From positions 1 to 43,291 of the forward strand of contig CALIIC010000008.1 in NCBI GenBank assembly GCA_938020445.1: a stretch of DNA of 43,291 nt. The letters are read 5' to 3'. Origin of the DNA: an uncultured Flavobacteriaceae bacterium (GTDB taxonomy: Bacteria > Bacteroidota > Bacteroidia > Flavobacteriales > Flavobacteriaceae). The translations under genes and the position numbers were made by a program. Positions 7,601-17,400 of this stretch are shown in pieces; within the stretch, counting starts at the first letter, position 1, and every line of letters starts with the position of its first letter. The notes beneath the pieces were generated by a model that saw only the letters and a program-made list of their open reading frames with translations, did no database searches and was not told the origin of the DNA.

Positions 7601-10600
7601 TTTCTATAGAGAGGTCTTTCCGAGGATAGGGAACACTTATGGGCAAGCTGCCCACCTGATATGAATTATAAACCGTAAAACTATAGCTGATACCAAAGCC
7701 TCCTTCATCGGCCTTGGTAATTGGAATGCTAAATGAATTAGAATTGTTATTTAGTTTAATAAGCCGGGTCTCAACGATTTTATTTTTTTTCTCAATAAAC
7801 ACTGTAACCGTAACGTTTTCTGCACTGCTCGCAAGGGTTACTTGGGCCTTATCACCAATTTCATAAGAGGTTTTATCGGTTTTGGCCAAGAAAAGCTGCT
7901 TATCAGAAAGGGTTTTGTCCTTTGGGCTAAAAAGAACTGTCTGGGTTCGGTCTTTTACCGATTGGCCAAATTTGTCTTTTGTCTCCAACTCAATAATATA
8001 CTTTCCGGAACGCCATTTTTTTAAGTTTTCAAACGCAACCTCCGTAGATTTTTCGGTATCGAACTGTGCTTCCCACACCAAGGAACCTTTTTCCCATTGG
8101 CTTGAGTCGTGCTCATTGTCATACGAATCATGTGGGTACATTTTTTTGAAGGTTTCTTTTGTAAAACCTTTATAATCGGGAGCGGGCCATGGCCGTTTGC
8201 GCAATACGTAATCAGGGGCCTTCAATTTATACATTTTCAAGCGGCCTTTTGCGGCTACGAATTGCCCATTCAGATTGCTGGTCGATACGGTTAATTTTGA
8301 ACCGCCTTCATCTTTGTTGATCATACCGCTGACATACATGGTTGCGGTAAGGCTGTGGTACCCAACACGCACCGTAGTGGCAGTGCTATGGGTTTCTCCG
8401 TTAATATCGGTAACATCGGCGGTTACTTCGTAATTGAAAACCGGCAAGTTTTTTTTATCAGCACCGGTCTCGGGCAAGGCCTTAAAGCGTATTTCATAAT
8501 TCCCGGCATTGTCAGAGGTGGTTTCCCCATGTGCTATTTCTTGGGGGGTGCTATTGTAGTATGGCCGGTACCAAGAATACCAGCGAGGATAATATACCAC
8601 CCTGCGGACGGTATAACTTACTTTCGCTGCGGTAATGGCACTCCCGGCATATGCCAAGGCATTTCCCGTTACCGTTATAGTATCATGTACCTTATAGGTT
8701 TCTGTCACGGGTTGAAAAGAGGTACTGAATTTAGGGCGTTTGTATTCTTCTACAGAAAAAGATGTACTTCCTCTCAATGCACTTTTAGCACCTTGGGCTT
8801 CTAAAACAAAATTACCGGTCAGTCCGTTATTGGGTAAGATGAATTCCCCGGAAAACGAACCATACTCATTGGTCATAAATTCTTGTCTTCCTACTTCTTG
8901 ATAGTTGACATCCTTTAGAATTACGCTTACCGAACTATTCGCAAGTACAGAAGAACTTGCCTCCGAACGTGCCACGGCGATTCCCTTGAAATACAATGGC
9001 TGGCCCGGACGATAGATACTGCGGTCTGTAAATAGAAAAGCAACCTGATCACGATGCGGTTTGCCTTGGTCATATTTTTGGTTGACATAAAACTCTCCGA
9101 AATGCGCGGTTTCCTTGTTGCTCCGTATCGTAAGAGTTACATTGTTCCAGTATTGTTTTGACAATGGAATACGCACCATTCCGTTTTTATCGGTTGCCAT
9201 GGTCTTTTCTAAGAACCCTCTGTCGTAGTTTATTTGATAACGGATTTTGACCGAAGCCCCCGATACTGGAGAGCCATTGGTACGGTTTACTATCTGAAAT
9301 TGATGATATGTGTTTGTTTTTGTTTCTAAGACCGTAAGATCAGTCACCTGAACAGGACTGTAGGCAAAGGTACCAGTGGCACCTATTTTGTTAGTGTCCA
9401 AGGGTTTAGCCAATAGTAAATAGTGTCCATTGCCTAATGGTGGCACTCTTACTTCGGTACTATGGCTTTGGTAATCGTCTTCATTTTTCAAGGCTGCTTG
9501 CCATTCGGTGGCAAGGGGTAATTTTTCAATAAAAGCGAGCTTTTTCTGTTTTTCGTATAGCTTGTCCAATTGTTCAAGCTGCTTAAGGGAAACCCGATAA
9601 GCGCTTAATTGAATGGAATTGTAGTTTTTATAGGTAACGAGTAAGCGTCCTTCTTTTTCTTGTGGAACGTGACGTTCAGTATTTAAATACAGGCTTTTGT
9701 CAAGTATCTGAGATTTTAAGCCCTTGCATTTTTCACTCCCTTTCGAGTTTGGATAAGCGGCAATGACCTCCTCGCAAATTTGCAATGCGTCTTTCAATTT
9801 CCAACGCACATCTTCATTCGTCTTTGGGGTGTAAGCTGTTCCCTGTTGCTGATATAAAGTGGCGACTTCATATTGGTAGAGCCCCTCCGCGATGGTTCCT
9901 TTTTTTGCCGATGCCGCATTGTTCAAGACTTCTAAATACTGTTGGTCTTTATTCGGAAAAGTAGCGTTTTGGTAAATGTATTGTAGGCGTTCAATATCAA
10001 TTTCTATGAACGCCTTGTAATCGGCATCGGGAACATGATTGTTTAAAAGTACCTGATACAAACGCAGTGCCTTCGCTTGAAGCGACGTCTGATCCGTCAT
10101 ATTGATCTTCTTACTCAAAAAAGGAACCGCTTCGCATAGCAGCTCTGGGTCGTTAATTTCGAATTTATCTGCAGGTCTTGTAATGTTGTTTTCACTGGTT
10201 TTATAAAAATCCAAGGCCGCGTGCCCCAAAAGGTCTAGAAGGGAAGGGCGGTATTCGGAAGACCCTTTCTGTTTGTTCAGGATTAGGGCAAAGTCGCTAA
10301 TACTGCTATTTCTAAGGCCGTTTTCATTTTCCAGGGAGCGTTCAAAGTGGAGCGTGATTTCTTGAAAAATAGTAGTGAGGTCCCAAGTGCGAAAGTCGGT
10401 AGGGTCTACTTTGGTTTCCGTTTTGGTGCGGTTGTAAAATGTATAGCGGTTTTGTTGAAAATACTGCCAGTATAAATTGGCCATATAACTTTCCAAAACA
10501 TTTTTTGTAGGGAAAGGCGCTTTCTCGATTTCGGTTTTGAATGCGTTTACGATTTTCAATTGCGAATCTTCTTCCAGTGTCATGGCATATTTAGAAGTGT

Positions 10601-10811
10601 AGATCAATGCCTTGATCACCTGGGCCGAATTTTTCTCTTTTTTTGCCTTTTCCGAAATAGACTGTACTACTTTGAGGGCAGATTTGGTCAGGGCCTTGTC
10701 TTCAAGTTGTTGCACTTGCTTCCAAAGGGAATCAAAAGAATCGTTGTTATCTTGTGCTTGGGTCATAGTTGAGAATAGAATAATGATCGCTATGGTAATG
10801 AACTGTTTCAT
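4695..10811 (-). CDS. Alpha-2-macroglobulin family protein (MG2 / thioester domain)
   Basis: A 2038-residue exported protein; bacterial macroglobulins are thought to trap proteases in the periplasm. A cleavable signal peptide ends near residue 19 (TMTQAQ). Residues ~20-380 are helical and TPR-like. Ig-like macroglobulin domains follow, including the MG2 signature RSIYRPGQPLYFKG around Y600. An acidic, low-complexity linker (about 1183-1250, rich in Met, Glu, Lys and Asp, including GKDGDKDGG) precedes the A2M domain. The thioester motif PHECSEQ has Cys1493 with the CxEQ pattern intact, followed by the alpha-toroid thioester domain (GAWSWFSGG) and a C-terminal receptor-like domain. There is no lipobox, so it is probably soluble or differently retained. 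E. coli YfhM-type proteins pair with PbpC; no penicillin-binding protein gene lies nearby here. It appears to be transcribed alone from a promoter near 10878-10908. Confidence 0.93.
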   Translation of the reverse strand: MKQFITIAIIILFSTMTQAQDNNDSFDSLWKQVQQLEDKALTKSALKVVQSISEKAKKEKNSAQVIKALIYTSKYAMTLEEDSQLKIVNAFKTEIEKAPFPTKNVLESYMANLYWQYFQQNRYTFYNRTKTETKVDPTDFRTWDLTTIFQEITLHFERSLENENGLRNSSISDFALILNKQKGSSEYRPSLLDLLGHAALDFYKTSENNITRPADKFEINDPELLCEAVPFLSKKINMTDQTSLQAKALRLYQVLLNNHVPDADYKAFIEIDIERLQYIYQNATFPNKDQQYLEVLNNAASAKKGTIAEGLYQYEVATLYQQQGTAYTPKTNEDVRWKLKDALQICEEVIAAYPNSKGSEKCKGLKSQILDKSLYLNTERHVPQEKEGRLLVTYKNYNSIQLSAYRVSLKQLEQLDKLYEKQKKLAFIEKLPLATEWQAALKNEDDYQSHSTEVRVPPLGNGHYLLLAKPLDTNKIGATGTFAYSPVQVTDLTVLETKTNTYHQFQIVNRTNGSPVSGASVKIRYQINYDRGFLEKTMATDKNGMVRIPLSKQYWNNVTLTIRSNKETAHFGEFYVNQKYDQGKPHRDQVAFLFTDRSIYRPGQPLYFKGIAVARSEASSSVLANSSVSVILKDVNYQEVGRQEFMTNEYGSFSGEFILPNNGLTGNFVLEAQGAKSALRGSTSFSVEEYKRPKFSTSFQPVTETYKVHDTITVTGNALAYAGSAITAAKVSYTVRRVVYYPRWYSWYRPYYNSTPQEIAHGETTSDNAGNYEIRFKALPETGADKKNLPVFNYEVTADVTDINGETHSTATTVRVGYHSLTATMYVSGMINKDEGGSKLTVSTSNLNGQFVAAKGRLKMYKLKAPDYVLRKRPWPAPDYKGFTKETFKKMYPHDSYDNEHDSSQWEKGSLVWEAQFDTEKSTEVAFENLKKWRSGKYIIELETKDKFGQSVKDRTQTVLFSPKDKTLSDKQLFLAKTDKTSYEIGDKAQVTLASSAENVTVTVFIEKKNKIVETRLIKLNNNSNSFSIPITKADEGGFGISYSFTVYNSYQVGSLPISVPYPRKDLSIETRTFRDKLQPGTDETWSFKIKGSKGEKVTAEILASMYDASLDSFRGHYWSFDPIYRPYYYTNLYVQGQYGFGTDSFNVHYGDRNLYSYHTQYFDSFNWFGFYFGQGNRYGKRFRKMARTAAPQATIEMAASEMDMEESLEDAVGGMASGIVAKEQTASPENKANRAEENRATGKDGDKDGGLENSDAVKIRKNLQENAFFFPQLQTDKEGNVSFSFTTPEALTKWNLQLLAHTKTLESGYSTLQTVTQKELMVVPNAPRFLREGDEIVISTKIANLTDKKLNGQAKLELIDAVSGKEISSDLMITEKAPQNFIVDSLGNTQVSWRLKISEDLQAVQYKVVAKAGDYSDGEQNLLPVLTNRMLVTETLPMWVRSNQRKTFVLDKLQTTTSKTLKHHKLSLEITSNPAWYAVQALPYLMEYPHECSEQLFSRYYANSLASHIANGNPRIQEVFDQWRNSDALLSNLEKNQELKSLLIQETPWLRDAQSETEQKKRIALLFNLDKMKNEQANALRKLQSNQKSNGAWSWFSGGPSSRFITQHIASGMGHLKKLSVTQDANKGQEQMLKKAIAYLDQEFLKEYDLMKRNASNINDDHLSRTQIYYLYMRSFFKEYKIASRVAKVAAYYKGQAQKYWMNKTLYSQGMLALVLHRMDDAKNARLILRSLEENSINSEELGMYWKENTASWYWYQAPIETQALLIEAFSEIQNNTETIDNLKIWLLKNKQTNQWRTTKATTEAVYALLLQGSDWLSVSEAVEVLIGGEKITPSKLENVRVEAGTGYYKTAWNGNEIKPAMAEVQLDKKGEGIAWGALYWQYFEDLDKISSAETPLKLKKKLFLKTNTATGEEIKEITDKTTLKVGDLIRVRIELRADRAMEFVHMKDMRAAGFEPINVISKYKWQDGLGYYESTKDASTNFFFDYLPKGVYVFEYDVRANNAGEFSNGITTIQSMYAPEFSSHSEGVRVAVSDLK

Positions 10812-10877
10812 AAGTCAATTTTAGTACCGTAAAGAGAAACAAGCTCTCTTTTGCGGTATTCGTATAAAATTACGGAA

Positions 10878-10908
10878 CAAATATGGTTCCAATAACCCTA
10901 GCCGACAA
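10878..10908 (-). promoter_or_regulatory. Candidate promoter of the alpha-2-macroglobulin gene
   Basis: On the minus strand: TTG (complement of 10906-10908), 20-bp spacer, then CATATTTG (complement of 10878-10885), one mismatch from TAnnTTTG. The predicted start of transcription is about 60 bp before the ATG at 10811. Spacing and identity fit the Bacteroidota consensus well. Confidence 0.5.
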
Positions 10909-11047
10909 TAATAAGTTAGGGAACCCGACACTCCAATGAGGGAATGGGGGCGTTCTTAAGGTATTGGCTTTTTAGCAAGAAATCGTATGGATACGAATTG
11001 GTTTGGAGTGGTCGCTAATAGAAAAAAACTGTGGCTAGGACGCAACA

Positions 11048-11365
11048 TCATCGATACTCGTCTCTGGCTGGGCTAAAGACATCCATTAATTTACAAGGGG
11101 TCAATGCTTTTCCGCTGTGTTTTTCATGCGAGCCGATAATGACAATATCCCCGGGGTGGTAAATGGCGGTTTTTCCGTTCAAAGTGAATTCGAACTCGCC
11201 TTGGATCACATGCATGATCTGCTCGTTTATATGTGAATGTTCCGGTACTACAGCATCTTTTTCCACATCCCAAAAAACAAGGCTCATCGTCTCGGAGTGA
11301 ACTAATTTACCATGGTAGCCCGGCATAATTTCTTTGGATGGGATGGTGGCAAGTGTAAGGTCCAT
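11048..11365 (-). CDS. Small single-domain cupin protein
   Basis: A 105-residue cytoplasmic protein that is almost entirely one cupin_2 barrel. Motif 1 reads PEHSHINEQIMHVIQGEFEF, supplying the two His of the HxH pair and a Gln/Glu of the metal site. Motif 2 is HPGDIVIIGSHEKH with a further His. Such proteins bind a divalent metal and may be enzymes or sugar/small-molecule binders; the substrate cannot be read from the sequence. The gene is separated from the upstream surface operon by a strong terminator and from the downstream macroglobulin gene by 236 bp, so it is probably monocistronic. That 236-bp gap contains the macroglobulin promoter and nothing else I recognise. Confidence 0.88.
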   Translation of the reverse strand: MDLTLATIPSKEIMPGYHGKLVHSETMSLVFWDVEKDAVVPEHSHINEQIMHVIQGEFEFTLNGKTAIYHPGDIVIIGSHEKHSGKALTPCKLMDVFSPARDEYR

Positions 11366-11402
11366 TGATTTTATTTTTCATGACTAAGATAAAAGAATCT
11401 CG

Positions 11403-11449
11403 ACCTAAAAAGAAAAGTCCCTAGAGGTTTTTTATGCCAATAGGGACTT
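11403..11449 (-). terminator. Intrinsic terminator of the T9SS surface-protein operon
   Basis: A perfect 9-bp stem: AAGTCCCTA (11415-11423) pairs with TAGGGACTT (11441-11449) around a 17-nt loop. On the minus strand it is followed by the T-rich tail TTCTTTTT. It lies about 30 bp after the stop of the OmpA-family gene. Confidence 0.8.
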
Positions 11450-11476
11450 GCTGGTTGGTATTTATGAAAATATTAT

Positions 11477-13462
11477 TTAGTACTCTACTAACTGAAACTC
11501 ACTTCTACGGTTTTTCTGGTGCTGCTCTTTGCTGCATTCTTCTTCGCAGATAATTAAAGGTTTCGACTCCCCGTAGCCTTTGAAACTGATTCTGTTGGCA
11601 TCGAGCCCTCCAATTTTCACAAGGTAATCGCGGCTTGATTGTGCTCTTTTCTCAGAAAGTACCTGATTGTAGCCATCCGTACCCCGATTGTCTGTATGGG
11701 AGTTGATGCGTATTTTAAGCGTAGGATAGTCTTTTAGCTTCGCAATAAGGTTGTCCAATAAGATTTTTGAGTCGGCACGTATTTCCCAGCGATCAAAATC
11801 AAAATAGATGTAGGGAATGTCGAAATAAAGCTTTCCATTGGCCGATTTGATTTTGGGATCACGTTTATCCTGAAGCAGGTCAGCAATGATTTGCTTTGAT
11901 TCCTCGGTGTTGTCTTGTACGATCTGATCCACGTCGAACAATTTTTTAACGGCAATATCGTGTTTGTCATTGTTCACGGCATCTATGGTAATTTTTTGTG
12001 TCGTCGTGCCGAAGCCTACCGATTCGATTTCCAGGGTATATTCGCCAGGAATCAAATTAGCTGTGAATTGCCCTTCTTCGTCCAAGGTGTTTTCGTATAC
12101 GACTTCTCCTTCTGCGTTGGTGAGTTTCACGGTCGCATTCGGAACAGGCGCACCGTTAATAGAATCCTTGATCTCAAAGAGGTTCACATATTCTCTGGTA
12201 AAGATTTCCCCTATTTGTTTAAAAGAAAAGATGTCATCGTTTCCAGCATCCCGGTTAGAGCTAAAGAACCCATTCTCTGCCGAGCTATATGAAAGCGAAA
12301 TATCATCATACCTAGAGTTGATAGGAGCTCCTAAGTTGATGGGGGTAGTATAGTTCCCATCTTCCAGGCGTGCCACAAAAATATCTAGCAATCCCAGTCC
12401 TAAATGCCCGTTCGAAGCGAAGAAAAGATGTCCTTCTTCCGAAACGTATGGGTATTGTTCTCTTTCGGGAGTGTTCACAATGGCTCCCAAGTTTTTGGGT
12501 GATCCAAAACTGCCATTTTCATCTATTGCGACACTGTAAATATCATAGCTTCCTAAAGAACCTTTGGCATCTGAGGAATAAAATAAGGTACGCCCATCTT
12601 GGCTAAGCGAGGGGTGTTGGTAATTGTAATCATCCGAACAAAACGATAGTTTTTTGGGTTCGGACCAGCTATCTCCGGATTTTTTGGAAACATAAAGCTG
12701 TACCTGATTTTTATCCTCATCGTTAAAAATACGTTTTCCGTTTACCAGGTTACTTCTAGAAATATACATGGTATTACCGTCATTGCTAAAGCAGATGGCA
12801 CCTTCGTGTAAGGCCGAGTTGATACTTTTCAATGCAGTTGCCTCTCCAACTCCTTTGCTTTCTGCATCAACAGCGATCGAGTAAAGGTCTAGGAAGGGGC
12901 GGTGTGTCCATTTATATTCTTTGGAAGAAGTACCGCCTTCACGATCCGAAGAAAAGTAGACCAAATCGTTCTGTTGTACAGCGGCGTAATCTGCCGCAGC
13001 AGAATTAAAGTTTGCCTTTTCTACTTCAAAATCTGCTTTTTTAAGGCGAAAGGTCTCTACCATCTCTTTGGATGTGGCAACGTCAGGGACCGTTTGCCCC
13101 ATTTTTTGCTTGTAGGCAACCAATTGATCAATGGCTTTCTCGTAGTCTCCGGTAGCCGAAAGAAATTGATAGTACATAAAATTGTACCGAGCATCAAAAG
13201 TACCTTCGGGATTGGTAAAATCGCCACTTACCAATGCCTTCATGGTTTCGATTCCCTGGTCATATTGATAGGTGTTGTAATAACAATCGGCCAGTTGCTC
13301 CAGTGCGTGCTGTGTCCGGGTTTTGGACAAGGCTTTTTCGTATAGCGCTGCGGCTTTGATAAAATCTCCTTTTTTGAAGAGCCTGTCGGCCTTTGAGACT
13401 TGTGCGCTCCCCGCAATGATTGCAAAGAAGGCGATATATAATAGGATGTTGTTTCTTGACAT
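11477..13462 (-). CDS. TPR-PD40-OmpA outer-membrane/peptidoglycan-binding protein
   Basis: A 661-residue exported protein. A signal peptide (ILLYIAFFAIIAGSAQ) leads into TPR repeats at about 25-130, then WD40-like PD40 beta-propeller repeats at about 150-420 (FSNDGNTMYISR, LSQDGRTLFYSSD, VSEEGHLFFASNG). A carboxypeptidase-regulatory Ig-like domain follows at about 425-510, and an OmpA C-terminal domain at about 545-661 (YFDFDRWEIRADS, INSHTDNRGTDGYNQVLSEKRA, GYGESKP) that should bind peptidoglycan. This architecture is characteristic of the OmpA proteins encoded after PorP/SprF genes in gliding Bacteroidota. It is the last gene of a three-gene operon: 2 bp separate it from PorP/SprF upstream, and a terminator follows. 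Its likely role is anchoring the type IX-exported partner complex at the outer membrane. Confidence 0.92.
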   Translation of the reverse strand: MSRNNILLYIAFFAIIAGSAQVSKADRLFKKGDFIKAAALYEKALSKTRTQHALEQLADCYYNTYQYDQGIETMKALVSGDFTNPEGTFDARYNFMYYQFLSATGDYEKAIDQLVAYKQKMGQTVPDVATSKEMVETFRLKKADFEVEKANFNSAAADYAAVQQNDLVYFSSDREGGTSSKEYKWTHRPFLDLYSIAVDAESKGVGEATALKSINSALHEGAICFSNDGNTMYISRSNLVNGKRIFNDEDKNQVQLYVSKKSGDSWSEPKKLSFCSDDYNYQHPSLSQDGRTLFYSSDAKGSLGSYDIYSVAIDENGSFGSPKNLGAIVNTPEREQYPYVSEEGHLFFASNGHLGLGLLDIFVARLEDGNYTTPINLGAPINSRYDDISLSYSSAENGFFSSNRDAGNDDIFSFKQIGEIFTREYVNLFEIKDSINGAPVPNATVKLTNAEGEVVYENTLDEEGQFTANLIPGEYTLEIESVGFGTTTQKITIDAVNNDKHDIAVKKLFDVDQIVQDNTEESKQIIADLLQDKRDPKIKSANGKLYFDIPYIYFDFDRWEIRADSKILLDNLIAKLKDYPTLKIRINSHTDNRGTDGYNQVLSEKRAQSSRDYLVKIGGLDANRISFKGYGESKPLIICEEECSKEQHQKNRRSEFQLVEY

Positions 13463-13464
13463 GA

Positions 13465-14439
13465 TTAAAAGAATCTAGGTGAGGAATAGCGTTTGGCTCC
13501 TGAAAAACGGAAATTGTATAGCAACATTATTTCGTGGGTTCCAGAATTGAAGTCCCCTAAGTTGCTGGTGGTATAGTCATAGGCATAGCCCACGCGTAGG
13601 TCTGGTGTAATCCCAATATTGAAAAGGCCACTAATGGCATCGTCCAATCGGTACGATACACCTACTTCAAAATTCCCATTGATGCGCACATTGGCGTTAA
13701 AATCCATGGATATGGGTGCCCCTTGTACACTTTTAACCAGTACAGAAGGTTTCAGGTCTAGGTTCTCATTGATGGCGAATACATAGCCCGCGGTGGCAAA
13801 CAAGTGTAGGTTTTCATTTCCGAGGGCTGATATACCACTTTGTTCCGAAATGTGCTTGTTTTTCAAAAAGTTGGGAGCCGAAATACCCACATAAAAATTA
13901 TCGCCGTACAGATAGGCCCCAGAACCGATGTTAAAAAAGGTTTCGTTGACATTTTGAGAGAATGCTGGATCACTGGTGAAGTCTCCGCTATTCAATTGAA
14001 AATCGCTAAAACTGGTATCGAACAAGGTTACACCGGCCTTTAGTCCTAAGGACAATCGTATTTTATCGTTCAATTGCAGTACATATGCGAAATCTGCATA
14101 GATATTGTTTTCGTTCAGGGCTCCATCGCCAATTTCGTCATTGATGAACGAAATACCGGCTTCGATACGCTCATTGATCGGCGTACGTAGGAAAGCGGTG
14201 CCGGTTTTGGGAGCGCCAACTGCGCCTACCCATTGCGTTCGATAGAGCAATCCGGCATTGGCCACCCCTACATCAGAGGTCGCGTACGCTGGGTTGATTA
14301 CACTCATATTATACATATATTGGGTGTATTCGGGATCTTGTTGCGCCTTTAAGTACATACTTTGTACGAGGCCAAGAAAAAGTAATACCGTTACTTTTTT
14401 CATGAATTTGGTTTTTTGGGTGCGAATATTCATTTTCAT
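13465..14439 (-). CDS. PorP/SprF family type IX secretion system membrane protein
   Basis: A 324-residue outer-membrane beta-barrel protein of the PorP/SprF family. The mature N-terminus QQDPEYTQYMYNMSVINPAYA is the family hallmark, and Gly/aromatic-rich amphipathic strands run to the C-terminal Phe. SprF-type members are needed for export or surface attachment of one specific partner adhesin, which here should be the secreted protein encoded immediately upstream (5 bp between genes). The start is uncertain. ATG 14439 gives a 33-residue leader, ATG 14433 is also in frame, and ATG 14403 (MKKVTVLLFLGLVQS) gives a more usual 20-residue signal peptide. I keep the longest frame because the gap to the previous gene is then only a few bases. 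Confidence 0.92.
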   Translation of the reverse strand: MKMNIRTQKTKFMKKVTVLLFLGLVQSMYLKAQQDPEYTQYMYNMSVINPAYATSDVGVANAGLLYRTQWVGAVGAPKTGTAFLRTPINERIEAGISFINDEIGDGALNENNIYADFAYVLQLNDKIRLSLGLKAGVTLFDTSFSDFQLNSGDFTSDPAFSQNVNETFFNIGSGAYLYGDNFYVGISAPNFLKNKHISEQSGISALGNENLHLFATAGYVFAINENLDLKPSVLVKSVQGAPISMDFNANVRINGNFEVGVSYRLDDAISGLFNIGITPDLRVGYAYDYTTSNLGDFNSGTHEIMLLYNFRFSGAKRYSSPRFF

Positions 14440-14444
14440 CTCGT

Positions 14445-17400
14445 TTATCGATTTAGATATATTCTACCCTGTTGTGCTGGTAGGTTGTCTCTGTTGAAAT
14501 TGAATATGTAGAAGTATACGCCGTTTGGCATTACATTGTTTCCTGCTGCGCCGGGTTGGTTTGAGGTTCCATCCCATGGTGCAACGGCATTGTTGCCCAT
14601 GAATACAAGATTGCCATATCTATTATAGATTTCTATGGTATAATCTTCGAATAGGAACTCTACATCCCTAAGGTCATAAGCATCGTTGATACCATCACCG
14701 TTCGGAGAGAACCCATCGGGAATCAGTAAAGTGTAAACGCTAAGGTCACAGGCTGTTAAATCAACAGTTATTTCAAGGCGTTCATTGCTTTCACAACCGG
14801 TAGTTGCATTGAAAGTCGCTGCGTAGTAGGTGGCATTGTCCAACAAAAGCTCACTGGTATTGAGCACAGTACCTGCCTCCATTGCATCGTACCAGACAAC
14901 GCTTAGTCCGGCAGGGACGGTAAGATTCGCCTCCAATGCTGCAATGGTTGGGCGTTCAACCCCGCATAATTCATTCCCCATAGGGTTTAAGGTTGGGGGC
15001 GCATTGTCATTGATCGTCACATTAATGGCGATAGAAGCTAAACTTCTACAGCCGTTGATGTCTTCTTCGAAAGCGAAGTAATCGCCACTTAACAGCGCAT
15101 CAGTATCTGCGAATGCCGTGCCGTTGGTTGCGGCGTCGAACCAAAGGACGTTGTTACCAGCGGTTATAAAGGCGTTTAGTTCGGCCACAGTTGGGGCATC
15201 GATCAAACAGAATTCAACGGCAGTCTCCGACAGCAACGGAATCGCTGGGTCGTTGATCTGTATTGTTACCGCCAGTCGTATGGTCCCTTCACAACCGGAA
15301 GGTACATCAGTTTCACTTACATGATAGGTGGAGCCGTTTACAAGTGCGTCGGTTCCGTCTAAGGCCGTACCACCTGTCGCGGCGGAGTATACTTGAATGG
15401 TGCCGCCATTCTCAGGAATGATGTTGGCGATTAAATCGTTGATTACGGGATTGTCCAACGTACAAAAGATGTTCCCGTCGGTGTCCAAACTTGGTGTCGG
15501 ATTTATAACAGTAACTTCTACCGTAGCATTCACATCTTGACAAGCGCCAGAACCGATTACCGTGTAGGTATAGGTACCTCCGGCGTTGGTTGCCGGGTCA
15601 AAGGTTCCGGTATCCCCATTGGTCAAAGTACTAGGACCTGTCCAGGTTCCCCCGGCATTGGCCGTTATCCCTAATAGTGGAAAAAGGTCAAAAGCGGTAT
15701 CGCTACCACAAACGGTTTCTGTGGCATTGGTACCTGCAATTCGTTCAATATTTACACCAACGGTCACGGTTGCACTGTCACTAGGACAGGCACTGGTTGC
15801 GCCTACAGTGTAGGTATAAACACCTGCAGTATCCACCCCAGGTTCAAACAAGCCTGTACCACTCGCCAGGGCAGGGGTCCAGACACCTCCAGTATCCGGT
15901 GCGCCTCCCAAGGAAGCGAATAAATCCGTAATTGGGTCATTCGTACAAAGTTCTAAAGTGCCGTCATCTCCGGCAGATAATTGGTCAGCGACTGTTACGG
16001 TCACAATAGCTTCATCCCCAGGGCATGTTGCCGAGGGATCCAAGGTATAAGTATAGTCGCCCGCGGGATCAACTCCTGGGTCAAACACACCGGTACCACT
16101 AGCTAGGGCAGGTGACCAAGTACCTCCTGCATCTGCACCCGCTCCTAAAAGCGTAAACAAATCCAAAGACGGGTCACTTTCGCAAAAAGCCTGGTTGGCA
16201 TCGACGCCAGCATCGGGTGCCTGTGTTACGGTTACTGTAATGGTTGCCGTATCGGGAGTGGTGCAGGGTGCCGTAGCTGCCACGGTATAGGTATATATTC
16301 CTGAGCTATCGACCCCTGGGTCAAAAACTCCTGTTCCACTAGCAAGCACTGGAGACCAAGTACCTCCTGCATCGGGGGTACCCCCCAATAAGGTAAAAAG
16401 GTCGACCGTGGGTTCGTTGCTACAAATCTCTAATAGCGCATCATCTCCGGCGTCAGGTTCTTCTTGTATGGTGATCGTAACGTTTGCCGTTACATCGGGA
16501 CAAGCATTAACGCCCGGTATCGTATAGGTAAAGACAGCGGTTCCTGGTCCTAATAAAGAAGTATCCAAGGTTCCTTGATCCCCATTGGTGGTAGCTTCAG
16601 GGCCGGTCCAAACACCACCGTTGTCAGGGGTGCCGCCAAGTTCTGTGAAAAGATCGATACTTGCAGTACTGTCATCGCAAAGAGGCAAAGCGTTATCAGT
16701 TCCCGGATCGGGAAGATTGTCGAAACGGGCAATTGTTTCGAAACGTCCTGTACTTTCACATGGGAAGGTCGTCTGCGTTGCAAAATAGGAAGTATTATCT
16801 ACCAAAGGGGTCGTAGGATCTAATGGGGAATTGGATGTGAGACTGTTATACCAATTAATATTGGTTCCCGTGGCCGATAAATCTCCTACGGTAAAAGTTA
16901 CCGGGTTGTTCGGATCAAAGCAGAAAAATTGCTCGGCAGGGCCAGTAGGTTCTCCTGGATCTATAATGGTAACCGTTGTTGGGAGTCGAATACTCGTACA
17001 AAGACCTTCTGTCTGTTGCACCCAGTAAGTAACCCCGTCGACCAAAGGCTCTACCCCTGGCAAAAGGGTACCTCCGTTCTGGTCGGTATACCATTGTATG
17101 TTGGTACCATTGGCGTTGAGTTGCGAAATGGTATTTATGTCCGAAGAACATCTAGATACGGCAACATCCACGTTGGTAGGGGGTTCCCCTGAGATACTAA
17201 CGGTAACAGAGGGCCGCACGGCACAAGATTCTATCAAATCATCTGCATAATAGGTAACTCCGTCTTGCAATACAATGTTAGCCGTGAACGGTGCACCACC
17301 AACGGGGGTGGCATACCATGCGATTCCACCGCCTTCGTCTGTAGCGACAAGGTCTTGGATTCGTGGGTTGTCGGCATCACAAAATGCTTGATTGGGAGTA

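Noticed and set aside
15510..16715. Regularly spaced repeats as a possible CRISPR array
   Set aside because: The ~240-bp repeats are in frame and encode Ig-like modules; there are no short identical repeats with unique spacers.
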